Shown piece by piece: positions 1 to 8,860 of a stretch of DNA of 64,000 nucleotides. The notes beneath the pieces are model-generated. The model was not told where the DNA came from, made no database searches, and saw only the letters and a list, made by a program, of their open reading frames with translations. The position numbers and the translations under genes were made by a program. Each line of letters opens with the position of its first letter. The stretch's first letter is position 1. The stretch comes from CAWCDJ01 sp963836015 (GTDB lineage Bacteria; Acidobacteriota; Terriglobia; Bryobacterales; Bryobacteraceae): contig CAWIIF010000008.1 of NCBI GenBank assembly GCA_963836015.1, positions 310,001 to 374,000 of the forward strand, given 5' to 3'.

Positions 1-691
1 GCGGAAATCCGGACGAGAGCCAGATCAAGCTCTTGCGCCCGGGAATCCGAGCCATCTCATCCGCCAGTTCCTTCATCAGGTCGTGGGTCGCGAGCGCACG
101 GTAGTAAGCCATCATGCCCTTCACGGTCGCGTCCGCGGCGGCTGTGTATTCACCGGCCGCTCCGAGTGTCGCCGCCGGCGATTCGGAGTCAGGGGCGAGC
201 CGCAGGTTCGGCGTGTAATGCGCCACCGCCGCGGTCAGTTGATCGATATCGTTGGTGAAGTCCTGAATCTTCCGCAGACGGTCGCCCATCGCATAAATTG
301 CCATGCGGTCGCGCGGGCGAATCTCGCGGACGAACTTCAGCAGCTGCTGGCGGGCCTGTGCCTGCGACTCGAACTCCGTGTTCAGCCCGTCGATCAGGAT
401 CACCGTCAGCCGGCTGGCTGCATCGGTGCGGATGTCCGAACGGTTCGTGAAGATATTGGGGTTGGGCGGCGCCAGGCGCTTCGGCGGCGGCTCCACCTTG
501 TGGACCGAGAAGAATGCGATCTTCCGCTCCGCCCCGTTGTCGAAGACCGCGAAATCGTCCGCGGCGAGGTCGGCTACCGGACCCTTTGCGTCCCGGGCGA
601 TCACACTCACATCCACCAACCGCGTCGTCACTCGAACGGTCGGTGTCTGTGCCGCTGCGGCGGCGGCCATGAACCAGAAGAGGATACGCAA
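1..691 (-). CDS. VWFA-related acidobacterial-type protein (3' end beyond window)
   Basis: Reading the minus strand from a TTG at 691 gives an open frame of about 230 codons running off the left edge. The start is supported by GGAGG at 700-704, eight bases upstream; no in-frame ATG lies nearer than 670. A short hydrophobic leader (RILFWFMAAAAAA) ends near AQTPTVRV, so the protein is probably exported. It continues with VDVSVIARDAKGPV, a DFAVFDNG segment and LTVILIDGLNTEF, which is the pattern of the VWFA-related domain family (TIGR03436 type) common in Acidobacteria. It lies divergent from the ArsR gene at 755, with a 63 bp gap. Function is unknown; an extracellular adhesion or binding role is inferred from the fold only. 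Confidence 0.8.
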   Translation of the reverse strand, partial: MRILFWFMAAAAAAQTPTVRVTTRLVDVSVIARDAKGPVADLAADDFAVFDNGAERKIAFFSVHKVEPPPKRLAPPNPNIFTNRSDIRTDAASRLTVILIDGLNTEFESQAQARQQLLKFVREIRPRDRMAIYAMGDRLRKIQDFTNDIDQLTAAVAHYTPNLRLAPDSESPAATLGAAGEYTAAADATVKGMMAYYRALATHDLMKELADEMARIPGRKSLIWLSSGFP

Positions 692-754
692 GCGGTTTTC
701 CTCCGCCCGCTCATTCTAGCGCTATGCTGGTACGTTCACGCCTCAAGCGCACGA

Positions 755-1054
755 ATGTCAAATCCAAAACGGAACCTGCTCTCGGACGATCAGGTGCACC
801 TGATCGCGAAGGCCCTGGCGGATCGCCGGCGCTATGAAATCGTAAAGAGGCTCCACGCGTGCGAAAGTGCACTGGCCTGCGAGACCGTGCGCGGATGCAT
901 GGATATCAGCCCGGCCACGCTTTCCCATCACATGAAAGAGCTGGAGATGGCCGGCCTGATCCAAGTCGTGCGCCGGCACAAGTTTGCCAGCTATGTGCTG
1001 CGGCGCGATGTCCTGCGGGCTTTCCTCAATCGCCTCAAGACGGATTTGACCTAG
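755..1054 (+). CDS. ArsR-type winged-helix transcriptional regulator
   Basis: The 99-residue protein starts MSNPKRNLLSDD at the ATG at 755. The N-terminal part (about 14-35: HLIAKALADRRRYEIVKRL) and the recognition region (about 53-68: ISPATLSHHMKELEMAGLI) match the ArsR helix-turn-helix, followed by a wing around VVRRHKFASYVLR. No metal-binding cysteine pair of the ELCVC type is in the usual helix; the three cysteines (ACESALACETVRGC) lie between the helices, so the signal sensed cannot be inferred. The frame stays open upstream to about position 83, but that extension is antisense to the VWFA gene and lacks family similarity. It lies 80 bp upstream of the SDR gene in the same direction and may control it. 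Confidence 0.8.
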   Translation: MSNPKRNLLSDDQVHLIAKALADRRRYEIVKRLHACESALACETVRGCMDISPATLSHHMKELEMAGLIQVVRRHKFASYVLRRDVLRAFLNRLKTDLT

Positions 1055-1089
1055 CCGCGAATCGTTTTCCCCCTCGCCGCATCAGTTAG

Positions 1090-1114
1090 ATTGTTATCGA
1101 ATTATCGAAACAAT
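1090..1114. promoter_or_regulatory. Tandem TTATCGAA repeat inside an ATTGTT...AACAAT dyad upstream of the SDR gene
   Basis: In an otherwise GC-rich region, an AT-rich block has TTATCGAA twice in tandem (1094-1101 and 1102-1109), flanked by inverted arms ATTGTT (1090-1095) and AACAAT (1109-1114). It lies 20 bp upstream of the SDR start and is followed by a strong ribosome-binding site (AGGAGGAGGG). This architecture suggests a regulator operator or core promoter. The adjacent ArsR protein is the obvious candidate, but that is inference. Confidence 0.45.
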
Positions 1115-1133
1115 CAGGAGGAGGGATCGAGCG

Positions 1134-1886
1134 ATGAGCAGGAAGCTGGAAGGAAAGGTGGCGGTAGTCACCGGCGCGTCGAAAGGGATTGGCGCGGGTA
1201 TTGCGAAGGGCCTGGCGGCGGAGGGTGCGAAGGTCGTGGTGAATTACGCCTCGAGCAAGGAAGGCGCGGAGGAGGTGGTCGCCGAAATCGCGGCCGATGG
1301 CGGCAAAGCGATTGCGGCACAAGGCGATGTCTCCAAGGCGGGCGATGTGCGGAAGCTGTTCGCGACAACCCTGAAGGAGTTCGGACGCGTGGACGTCCTG
1401 GTGAACAATGCCGGGGTCTACCAGTTTGCGGGCCTCGAAGAGATCACGGAGGAGCAGTTTCACCGCCAGTTCAACACCAACGTCCTGGGGCTCATGCTGG
1501 CCACGCAGGAGGCCGCCCGGCATTTCGGCGCCGAGGGCGGCAGCGTAATCAATATCGGGTCGGTCGCGAGCAGCCTGACGCCGCCCGCGAGCGTGATCTA
1601 CACCGCCACCAAGGGGGCCGTGGACGCCGTGACGCACGTGCTGGCGAAAGAACTGGGGCCGAAGAAGATCCGCGTCAACTCCATCAACCCGGGCATGGTG
1701 GAGACGGAAGGCACCCACTCGAGTGGAATCATCGGCAGCGACTTCCAGAAGGGCGCCGAGGCGCAGACCCCGCTCGGTCGGATCGCTCAGCCCTCGGACA
1801 TCGCGCCCATCGCCGTATTCCTGGCATCGGCGGATTCCGGCTGGCTGACCGGCGAAACCTTGCTGGCCTCCGGCGGCCTGCGATAA
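1134..1886 (+). CDS. SDR-family oxidoreductase (FabG-like, NAD(P)-dependent)
   Basis: This is a classical short-chain dehydrogenase of 250 residues, the usual family length. The cofactor-binding TGASKGIG is at residues 13-20, NNAG at 91-94, the catalytic Ser in IGSVAS at about 143, and the YxxxK pair is Tyr156/Lys160 (YTATK). The start follows AGGAGGAGGG by about 10 bp. The family reduces ketones or oxidises alcohols; the best general match is 3-oxoacyl-ACP-reductase-like, but the substrate cannot be told because stand-alone FabG paralogues are common. It ends 8 bp from the convergent ADOP gene. Confidence 0.9.
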   Translation: MSRKLEGKVAVVTGASKGIGAGIAKGLAAEGAKVVVNYASSKEGAEEVVAEIAADGGKAIAAQGDVSKAGDVRKLFATTLKEFGRVDVLVNNAGVYQFAGLEEITEEQFHRQFNTNVLGLMLATQEAARHFGAEGGSVINIGSVASSLTPPASVIYTATKGAVDAVTHVLAKELGPKKIRVNSINPGMVETEGTHSSGIIGSDFQKGAEAQTPLGRIAQPSDIAPIAVFLASADSGWLTGETLLASGGLR

Positions 1887-1894
1887 CGGCCGGA

Positions 1895-4270
1895 CTACTC
1901 CACTCGCAGCGCCTTCAACGGATCGCTCACAGCGGCTTTCCAGGCTGGCCGCGCACTCGCCGCGGCGCCCACGGCCAGCAGCAAAGCCGCCACGCCCGCA
2001 AACGTCAACGGATCGTTGCTCCCGATCTTATATAGCAGGCTGTCAAGCAGCCGCGAAAGCGCCAGCGCCGCCGCCAGGCCGGCTGCCAGCCCCACGCTGA
2101 GCGGCAGCAGCGCCCCTCGCACAATCACACCCACTACGTTCCTCGGCGTCGCCCCCAGAGCCATCCGGATTCCCACCTCGCGCGCCCGCAGCGTCGTAGT
2201 GTAGGCCACCACGCTGTACACCCCCGCCGAGGTCAGCAGCACCGCCAGCCCGCCCAGCACCGTAAAGATCCAGGCGGAAAATCGCGGCCGCCAGATGGAT
2301 TCCGCGATCACGTCCTCCATCGTTTCCACCTTCACCACCGGCTGGTTCGAATCCACCTCCCACACTTCCTTCTGCAAAGTGGCTGCCACCGCGAGCGGGT
2401 CTCCCGGCGTGCGCACCACGATCGTCGCCATGAACGCCGCAAAAATATACTGCCGGATCGGCAGGTAGACCTCGCCCGTCGCGGGCGCGTCGTAGCGCGC
2501 CAGCGACGTGTCCTTGACAACTCCCACCACGGTCGGCCCTGGCCTGCCAGATTCTCCCGGCAGCGGCAGCCCGAGCGGGCTCCGGTCCGGGAACAGCTGC
2601 CGCGCCAGGTACTGGTTGATGATCGCCACGCCCGGCGCCCCCTCGCGATCCTCGTCCGAAAACGTGCGGCCCGCGATCAGCGGAATCCCCATCGCCGCGA
2701 AGTATCCGGGGCTGATCGTCCGCGTCGAATTCGGCAGCGGCATCGTCGTCGAGGTGTTGACTCCCGACAGCGGCAGGTTGTTCACGATCCCGATGGCCTG
2801 GATCCCCGGCGTCTTTTCCACACGCTCGAGCAGTTGCTGGTAGTACGCTATCTGGCGCTGCCGGGTATCGTACTTGCCGGTCGGCCTCGGCTGCGTCAGC
2901 GTGCCCACCGGCACACGCAGCGTCAGGACGTGGTCCGGCCGGAAGCCGTGGTCTTCCCCCTCCAGCCGGATCAGGCTTCGGATCATCAGCCCCGACCCCA
3001 CCATCAGCAGGAAGGCAAACCCCGCCTCGCACGCGATCAGAACCGAAAACAGGCGCGTCGATCCCCTGCGGCCGGCCCCCGCCGTTCCGCCCCGGAGCAC
3101 GCCCTGGATGTCGGTTCGGGCCGCCAGCAGCACCGGCGCCGCGCCGCACAGGACCGCCAGCAGCAGGCACAGCGCGGTGTTGAATAGCAGCACCCTTCCA
3201 TTCAACGCTACCCGCTGGAGATGAGGCAGCACGATCGGCAGCGCCGCCAGCCGGCTTAACAGAAACCGCAGCACGAAGTGCGCCAGGGCGATTCCGGCCG
3301 CGCTGCCGGCCACCGCCAGCACCAGGCTCTCCGCCAGCAGCTGCCGCGCCACCCGCCAGAACCCCGCGCCCAGCGATGCGCGGATGGCGATCTCCCGCTG
3401 CCGCTGCATGGCCCGGCTGAGCAGCAGTCCGCCGGCATCCGCGCACGCGATCAGCAGTACCAGCCCTACCGCCGCCAGCACGAAGACCAGGGTAAGCTCG
3501 TAATTCCGGTCGGTCGTCTCCGCCCAGCGCGAGACCGTCAACCGCAGCCCGGCCTTTTGTTGCGAATCTTCCCGCTCCATCTGGTGTGCGACCACCTGGA
3601 GCGCGCTCTCGGCCCGCGCCGGCGAGACCCCCGCCCGCAGCAGCACCGCCACCGAAAACCAGGGTGTGCCCGGAACGATGCGGAGCGGCGTCCACAGCTC
3701 GATGTTGGGGTACTCGAATTCGAACTCCGGCGGCATCACACCGGCAATCGTGTAAGCCGTGTCCGAGATCGCGATCGACCGCCCGATCACCGCCGGATCG
3801 CCGTGGAAGCGCCGCTGCCACAGCCGGTCGCTCAGCACCGCGACGTTCGGGGCGCCCGGGTCGTCATCGGACTCCATCAGCGTTCGGCCGAGATGCGCCC
3901 GTACGCCCAGCACCCGGAACAACGCTCCCGAAGTCCGCAGCGCGATCACCTGGTCTGGCTCACCGCCGCCGGTCAGCGTCACCCAGTCTTTGGTGTATGC
4001 CACGGTTGTCTCGAACAGGTCCGTGCGATCGCGCCACCGCAGGTAATCCGCCGCCGGGATCAGCGACTGCGGCCGTTTCGTACTGCTCTCCACCACCCGC
4101 GCCAGCCGCGGCGACGATTCATAAGGGAGCGGCCGCAGCAGCACCGCGTCGACGATGCTGAACACCGCCGTATTGGCGCCGATCCCCAGGGCGAGAATCG
4201 CCGTCACTACCGCCGCGAAGAGAGGATTCCGGCGCAGCCAGCGCCCGGCCCACAGCAGATCTTTCGACAT
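1895..4270 (-). CDS. ADOP-family FtsX/MacB-type permease (copy 1)
   Basis: This 791-residue membrane protein has the duplicated layout of acidobacterial orphan permeases. A first TM (about 15-37, with LALGIGANTAVFSIVDAVLLRPLPY) precedes a MacB-type periplasmic domain (about 50-235). A three-TM FtsX block (about 260-385), a central TM near 410-430, a second periplasmic domain (about 440-650) and a C-terminal FtsX block ending ARPAWKAAVSDPLKALRVE follow. No ATPase gene is adjacent, as usual for this group, which is normally annotated ABC permease although transport partners are unproven. The start ATG lies inside a perfect inverted repeat (4269-4286). Confidence 0.88.
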   Translation of the reverse strand: MSKDLLWAGRWLRRNPLFAAVVTAILALGIGANTAVFSIVDAVLLRPLPYESSPRLARVVESSTKRPQSLIPAADYLRWRDRTDLFETTVAYTKDWVTLTGGGEPDQVIALRTSGALFRVLGVRAHLGRTLMESDDDPGAPNVAVLSDRLWQRRFHGDPAVIGRSIAISDTAYTIAGVMPPEFEFEYPNIELWTPLRIVPGTPWFSVAVLLRAGVSPARAESALQVVAHQMEREDSQQKAGLRLTVSRWAETTDRNYELTLVFVLAAVGLVLLIACADAGGLLLSRAMQRQREIAIRASLGAGFWRVARQLLAESLVLAVAGSAAGIALAHFVLRFLLSRLAALPIVLPHLQRVALNGRVLLFNTALCLLLAVLCGAAPVLLAARTDIQGVLRGGTAGAGRRGSTRLFSVLIACEAGFAFLLMVGSGLMIRSLIRLEGEDHGFRPDHVLTLRVPVGTLTQPRPTGKYDTRQRQIAYYQQLLERVEKTPGIQAIGIVNNLPLSGVNTSTTMPLPNSTRTISPGYFAAMGIPLIAGRTFSDEDREGAPGVAIINQYLARQLFPDRSPLGLPLPGESGRPGPTVVGVVKDTSLARYDAPATGEVYLPIRQYIFAAFMATIVVRTPGDPLAVAATLQKEVWEVDSNQPVVKVETMEDVIAESIWRPRFSAWIFTVLGGLAVLLTSAGVYSVVAYTTTLRAREVGIRMALGATPRNVVGVIVRGALLPLSVGLAAGLAAALALSRLLDSLLYKIGSNDPLTFAGVAALLLAVGAAASARPAWKAAVSDPLKALRVE

Positions 4271-4286
4271 ACTAACGAATTAGTAT
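4269..4286. promoter_or_regulatory. Perfect inverted repeat covering the ADOP-1 start codon
   Basis: The sequence ATACTAACGAATTAGTAT is a perfect dyad with 7 bp arms and a 4 bp centre. It overlaps the first bases of the minus-strand ADOP start codon (ATG at 4268-4270). Such AT-rich symmetric sequence is exceptional in this GC-rich window. It could be a repressor operator or part of the core promoter of a transcript with a very short leader. The DNA-binding protein is not identified. Confidence 0.5.
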
Positions 4287-4340
4287 ACACGCCGGCCGTG
4301 CGCCCTGCGCTAGAATGCTCCTGACTTACCAGGTGCAGCC

Positions 4341-5795
4341 ATGAACCGCAGATCCTTTCTCGAAACCCTCTCGGCCGGCACTTCGGCGTCGCTGGCCTAT
4401 GGCCTCCAGCAGGCCGTCCCCGCGCCGGCGGGCCATCATGTTGCCGAGCCTGCTCCGCCGGGACGTCCCAATGTGATTTGGGTCTTCGGCGACCAGTTTC
4501 GCGCGCAGGCGCTCGGCTTCAACGGCGATCCCAACGCGCGCACTCCGAATCTCGACCGCGCCGCGGTGAATGGCGTGACCTTCACCAGCAACGTGTCGGG
4601 CTTCCCCCTGTGCTGTCCCTTCCGCGGCTCGCTGCTGGCCAGCCGCTATCCGCACCACTGCGTGCCCGGGCACGAGTACCCGCTGCCGGCCGGCCAGCGG
4701 ACCATCGCCGACGTCTTTAACGCCAGCGGCTACCACACCGCCTATTTCGGCAAGTGGCACCTCGGCGGCTTCCACGAACGCGACGGCCGCGCCGCCTTCT
4801 TCATCACCGACCCGGACCGCCGCGGAGGTTTCCAGAGTTGGACCGGCTATGAGAACAACAACAGCCAGTGGGACTGCTGGGTCCACGGCGGCCGCGACCA
4901 AAGCGCTTTCCACTACCGCCTGCCCGGCTACGAAACCGACGCGCTGGCCGGCCTGCTGATCGGCTACCTCAAGGATCGCGCCGCCGAACGGAAGCGGGGA
5001 GACGGCAAGCCTTTCTTCGCGGCGCTCAGCGTCCAGCCGCCGCACGACCCCTACGTCGCTCCCGAGCGCTTCATGGCCAACTACAACCCGCAGCGGCTTT
5101 CCCTGCGGCCCAACGTCGCGCATTCCGCCCCCATCGAACAGCGCGCGCGCCGCGAACTGGCCGGCTATTACGCCATGATCGAGAATCTCGACTGGAACTA
5201 CGGCCGCATCGTCAGCACGCTCGAGGAAACCGGCGACCTGGCCAACACCCACATCCTCTTCTTTGCCGACCACGGCGACAGCCACGGATCGCAGGGCATG
5301 TTCCGCAAGACCAATCCCTACGAGGAATCCATCCGCACCCCCATGATCATTTCCGGCGGCGTCCCGCGCTACCAGGGCTGGAAGAATGGAAGGCTGCCGG
5401 TGCTCGCTAACCACGTGGACATCGCTCCCACGACCCTCGGCCTGTGCGGCATTCCCAAGCCCGATTGGATGGAGGGCGTGGACCTCTCGCACCACCGCAT
5501 CGACCGGCCCGCAGCCGCGCCCGAGCCGGATTCGGCCTACCTGCAGAATGTCATCCCGACCGGCCACCCCGACAGCATCAACACCCCCTACCGCGGCATC
5601 GTGACGCGCGACGGCTGGAAATACTGTTGTTTCGAGAATCGATCCTGGCTGCTCTTCAATCTGAACGAGGACCCGTTCGAAGAGGCCAATCTCGCCTACA
5701 ACAACGCCTACCGCCCCCAGCGAGACCGCCTGATCCAACGCTTGAAGCAGTGGGTGGCCGATACCGGCGACCGGTTCGCCATCCCGGAAGACTGA
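4341..5795 (+). CDS. Tat-exported sulfatase (arylsulfatase family)
   Basis: The 484-residue protein begins MNRRSFLETLSAG, a twin-arginine type leader. The mature start NVIWVFGDQFRAQALGF supplies the first metal-binding Asp region. CCPFR places the formylglycine-forming Cys at residue 91 and the partner Arg at 95 (CxPxR, cysteine type). Further family marks are GKWHLGG, the FFADHGD metal site near 305-311 and FRKTNPYEESIRTPMI. It hydrolyses sulfate esters in the periplasm or outside the cell after activation by formylglycine-generating enzyme, which is not in this window. The substrate is unknown. A PQQ dehydrogenase follows 32 bp downstream, probably co-transcribed. Confidence 0.9.
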   Translation: MNRRSFLETLSAGTSASLAYGLQQAVPAPAGHHVAEPAPPGRPNVIWVFGDQFRAQALGFNGDPNARTPNLDRAAVNGVTFTSNVSGFPLCCPFRGSLLASRYPHHCVPGHEYPLPAGQRTIADVFNASGYHTAYFGKWHLGGFHERDGRAAFFITDPDRRGGFQSWTGYENNNSQWDCWVHGGRDQSAFHYRLPGYETDALAGLLIGYLKDRAAERKRGDGKPFFAALSVQPPHDPYVAPERFMANYNPQRLSLRPNVAHSAPIEQRARRELAGYYAMIENLDWNYGRIVSTLEETGDLANTHILFFADHGDSHGSQGMFRKTNPYEESIRTPMIISGGVPRYQGWKNGRLPVLANHVDIAPTTLGLCGIPKPDWMEGVDLSHHRIDRPAAAPEPDSAYLQNVIPTGHPDSINTPYRGIVTRDGWKYCCFENRSWLLFNLNEDPFEEANLAYNNAYRPQRDRLIQRLKQWVADTGDRFAIPED

Positions 5796-5827
5796 GCGCC
5801 CAGGTCTTCGGTATCCTGGTCGTAGTT

Positions 5828-7726
5828 ATGCACCGGATTGCTGTCGCTTTGCTTGCCTTCGCCTGTCCTCTGCTGCTCACTTCCTTTGCCGGCCCGGACG
5901 GCTCCGATTGGCCCGTCTACGGTCACGACGCGGGCGGACAGCGCTACTCCCCGCTCTCCCAGATCAATCGCGGCAATGTCGCGTCGCTGCACGTGGCGTG
6001 GACCTTCCGCACCGGCGACGCCTATACGCCTCGCCGCGGCAAGCCCACCGCCTTCGAATCCACCCCGCTCTACATTGCCGGAACCCTTTACCTCACCACA
6101 CCGCTCGGCCGCGTCATCGCCCTCGACCCACTCACTGGGAAGGAGCGCTGGTCCTACGACGCCAGGGTTCCCAAGGATGCCGGCTTCGGCGATTTCGCCA
6201 ACCGCGGCGCCGCCGCCTGGAAGCCCTCGTCCGGCGCATTGCGCCTCTTCCTCGCTACCATCGATGGCCGGCTCGTCGCGCTCGACGCCGCCACCGGCAA
6301 GCCCTGCGCCGATTTCGGCGACAACGGCATCGTCAACCTGCGTGAGGGCCTGCGCATTCCCCCCGATCCCAAGCGTTATGCCGATTACGAAGAGACCTCG
6401 CCGCCCGCCGTCGTCGGAAGCACCGTGATTGTTGGCTCTGGCATTGCCGACAACAACCGTACCGATCAGCCCTCCGGCGAGGTCCGCGGCTTCGACGCCC
6501 GCACCGGCAAGCTGAAATGGTCGTGGGACCCCATTCCCCAGTTGCCCAAGACCGGAGCCGCCAACGCCTGGTCCGTCATCGTCGCCGACCCGGCCCGCAA
6601 TCTCGTCTTCGTGCCCACCGGAAGCGCCAGTCCCGATTACTACGGCGGCGAACGCCTCGGAGACAACCGCTACGCCAACTCCGTGGTGGCCTTGCGCGCC
6701 GACACCGGCAAGCTCGTCTGGGGTTTTCAGACCGTTCACCACGACCTGTGGGATTACGACGTCGCCTCTCCGCCTGTGCTCTTCGACGTGCGCCGCAACG
6801 GCCGCACGATTCCCGCCGTCGGGGTCGGCTCGAAGACCGGGCACTTCTTTATCCTCGACCGCGAGACCGGCAAGCCCATCTTCGGAGTGGAAGAACGCCC
6901 CGTGCCCAAGAGCGACGTGCCCGGGGAAGTCTCATCCCCCACGCAGCCGTTCCCGCTTGCGCCGCCGCCGCTCGCCCTGGAGCGGATCGACCCCGCGAAG
7001 ATCCAGGCTTCCGACTCCGACCGCAAGTGGTGTATGGACCGGATCGCCGGACTGCGCTCCGAGGGCATCTTCACTCCGCCCAGCCTGCGCGGGTCCTTCA
7101 TCGTCCCCGGCAACGTCGGCGGCATGGCGTGGGGCGGCGCGGCGTTCGATCCCAAGAGCCGCCTGATCATCATTCCGATCAATAACCTTGCCGCCGAGGT
7201 CCGCCTCATCCCGCGCGCCGATTTCGACCGCCAGGAAGCCGCGAATGGCCGCGACATCGCCGGCGGTTGGGAATTCGCCCGCCAGAACGGCACGCCCTAC
7301 GGCATGGCGCGCCGCTTCCTCCTGGCCCCCGGCGGAGCGCCGTGCACGCCTCCGCCCTTCGGCACCCTGAACGCCATCGACCCCGATACCGCCCGGATCC
7401 GCTGGAGCGTGCCGCTCGGCCAGTTCCCCGCGCTCGGCGGAGGCTCCGCCGCGCCGCCGTCGTTCGGCTCCATCTCGCTGGGAGGCCCCATGGTCACCGC
7501 CGGCGGCCTGGTCTTCATGGCGGGGACGATCGACGCCGCCCTGCGCGCCTTCGACATCGCCACCGGCAAGGAACTCTGGAAAGCCACGCTTCCCACCAGC
7601 GCCCGTTCGATGCCCATGACCTTCCGTGCGCCAGACGGCCGCCAATTGGTAGTGGTGTCCGCCGGCGGCCACGGCATCCCCGGCGGCCCGCCCCTGGGCG
7701 ACTACCTCATCGCCTTCACGCTGTAA
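5828..7726 (+). CDS. Secreted PQQ-dependent dehydrogenase (quinoprotein glucose dehydrogenase-like)
   Basis: Translation from the ATG at 5828 gives 632 residues with a Sec leader (MHRIAVALLAFACPLLL). Beta-propeller blades follow: DWPVYGHDAGGQRYSPLSQIN, repeated W/tryptophan-docking segments such as LHVAWTFRTGDAY, GKERWSYDARV, GKLKWSWDPIP and GKLVWGFQTVHHDLWDYDV. The family oxidises sugars or alcohols with pyrroloquinoline quinone and passes electrons to quinone or cytochrome. No CxxCH haem motif is visible, so this is not a quinohaemoprotein, and the membrane anchor of classical Gcd is missing. It follows the sulfatase, suggesting a carbohydrate role. Confidence 0.88.
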   Translation: MHRIAVALLAFACPLLLTSFAGPDGSDWPVYGHDAGGQRYSPLSQINRGNVASLHVAWTFRTGDAYTPRRGKPTAFESTPLYIAGTLYLTTPLGRVIALDPLTGKERWSYDARVPKDAGFGDFANRGAAAWKPSSGALRLFLATIDGRLVALDAATGKPCADFGDNGIVNLREGLRIPPDPKRYADYEETSPPAVVGSTVIVGSGIADNNRTDQPSGEVRGFDARTGKLKWSWDPIPQLPKTGAANAWSVIVADPARNLVFVPTGSASPDYYGGERLGDNRYANSVVALRADTGKLVWGFQTVHHDLWDYDVASPPVLFDVRRNGRTIPAVGVGSKTGHFFILDRETGKPIFGVEERPVPKSDVPGEVSSPTQPFPLAPPPLALERIDPAKIQASDSDRKWCMDRIAGLRSEGIFTPPSLRGSFIVPGNVGGMAWGGAAFDPKSRLIIIPINNLAAEVRLIPRADFDRQEAANGRDIAGGWEFARQNGTPYGMARRFLLAPGGAPCTPPPFGTLNAIDPDTARIRWSVPLGQFPALGGGSAAPPSFGSISLGGPMVTAGGLVFMAGTIDAALRAFDIATGKELWKATLPTSARSMPMTFRAPDGRQLVVVSAGGHGIPGGPPLGDYLIAFTL

Positions 7727-7767
7727 CGTAGGGTAGGCCTCCTGGCCTGCCCACGCGCCGGAGGCGC
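7727..7767 (+). repeat. 3'-end hairpin repeat, copy 1 (possible bidirectional terminator)
   Basis: The stretch starts CGTAGGGTAGGCCTCC immediately after the PQQ gene stop. It folds as GGTAGGCC-TCCT-GGCCTGCC (8 bp stem with one U-G pair), followed by a second hairpin GCGCC-GGA-GGCGC (7755-7767). It fills the whole gap between convergent genes; its last base is the first of the facing gene's stop codon. Related copies lie at 20952-20993 and 40029-40069, with a stem-only copy at 20136-20157. Confidence 0.75.
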
Positions 7768-8843
7768 TACTTCAACACCACCGTTTTCCCTGTCTTCACC
7801 GACTCCCGCGCCGCGTCCAGAATCTCCACCACGATCACGTTGTTTTCCAGCGAGCTCAACCCCGACGGCTTCAGCTTCCCCCGCGCCACCGCCACCAGGT
7901 ACGAAATCGAGTCGCTCGCGTCCGGCGGCAGCTCCCCCGGAGTCCGCGCCGATTCCGCCCGCTCGCCCGGCAGCCGCACCCGCAGATTGTTGCCGCCCGT
8001 CGCGATGGCGTACCCTTTCTCTCCGTACACCTCGAAATCCTTGCGGCCGAACGGCCAGTTCCAGGACGCCTGAATGATCCCCTGCGCCTTCGGATACTCC
8101 AGCAGAATCGTGGCTTCATCGTCCACGTGGGCGTAGATCTGCGGCTTCTCGGTCTGCGCCAGCGCCGTTACTTTCAGCGGCTTCTGGTTGTCCATCAGCC
8201 ACGTCATCAGGTTGGCGCCGTAGCAGCCGAAGTCGAACAGCGCGCCGGCGCCGTTTTTGACCGGGTCCGTCAGCCACGCCAGAAATTCCGGCTGCACGTG
8301 GATCTCCTTGGGACCTTCGTGCCCGTCCATCGCCACCATCTTGCGGATGTCGCCCGCGGCCTTCTGTTCCTTGAACAGCTTCCAGATCTCGCCGTGGCTG
8401 CGGTACCAGGTGGTTTCATAGTTGACGATCACCGGAGTGTTCGTCCGCGCCGAGGCCTGCTGCATGGCCCGCGCCTGAGCCACGTTCACCGCCAGCGGCT
8501 TCTCCATCATCACCGGGATGTGCCGCTTGGCGCACGCCTCCACCACCGTCACATGGTCGAACGTGTCAGTGAAGGTCGCCACCGCCTCGGGCTTGACGGA
8601 GTCCAGCATTTTGGCCAGATCGTTGAACCGCGCTTCCGGCCCGATGTGATACCGCTCGCCGTAGGAAGACGTCAGCGACTCCACCGGATCGTAGATCGCC
8701 ACGATCTGAACGTCCTGGCGCTTCGCCGCGTTATTCAGAAACCCGGAAACGTGCCCATGATTCAGCCCGGCAATGGCCAGCCGCAGCGGCGCGGCCTGTG
8801 CCAGCGAGGCAAAGAGGAAGAGTGCTGATAAGGTACGGACCAT
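7767..8843 (-). CDS. Exported Gfo/Idh/MocA-family oxidoreductase
   Basis: The 358-residue protein has an N-terminal Sec-like leader (MVRTLSALFLFASLAQAAP). A Rossmann domain follows with AIAGLNHGHVSGF in the dinucleotide-binding loop, and the family EKPLA motif lies near residues 113-118 (MMEKPLAVNV), followed by the C-terminal sheet domain. Family members oxidise or reduce sugars and derivatives with NAD(P). The leader is not twin-arginine, which is odd for an enzyme that would have to export with its cofactor. It lies back to back with ADOP copy 2 in the same direction (17 bp gap). Confidence 0.85.
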   Translation of the reverse strand: MVRTLSALFLFASLAQAAPLRLAIAGLNHGHVSGFLNNAAKRQDVQIVAIYDPVESLTSSYGERYHIGPEARFNDLAKMLDSVKPEAVATFTDTFDHVTVVEACAKRHIPVMMEKPLAVNVAQARAMQQASARTNTPVIVNYETTWYRSHGEIWKLFKEQKAAGDIRKMVAMDGHEGPKEIHVQPEFLAWLTDPVKNGAGALFDFGCYGANLMTWLMDNQKPLKVTALAQTEKPQIYAHVDDEATILLEYPKAQGIIQASWNWPFGRKDFEVYGEKGYAIATGGNNLRVRLPGERAESARTPGELPPDASDSISYLVAVARGKLKPSGLSSLENNVIVVEILDAARESVKTGKTVVLK

Positions 8844-8860
8844 GCAGTCACATTATCAGA

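Noticed and set aside
83..754. Upstream extension of the ArsR frame
   Set aside because: It is antisense to the VWFA gene and contains long Arg-rich segments without similarity to ArsR; the real start is at 755.
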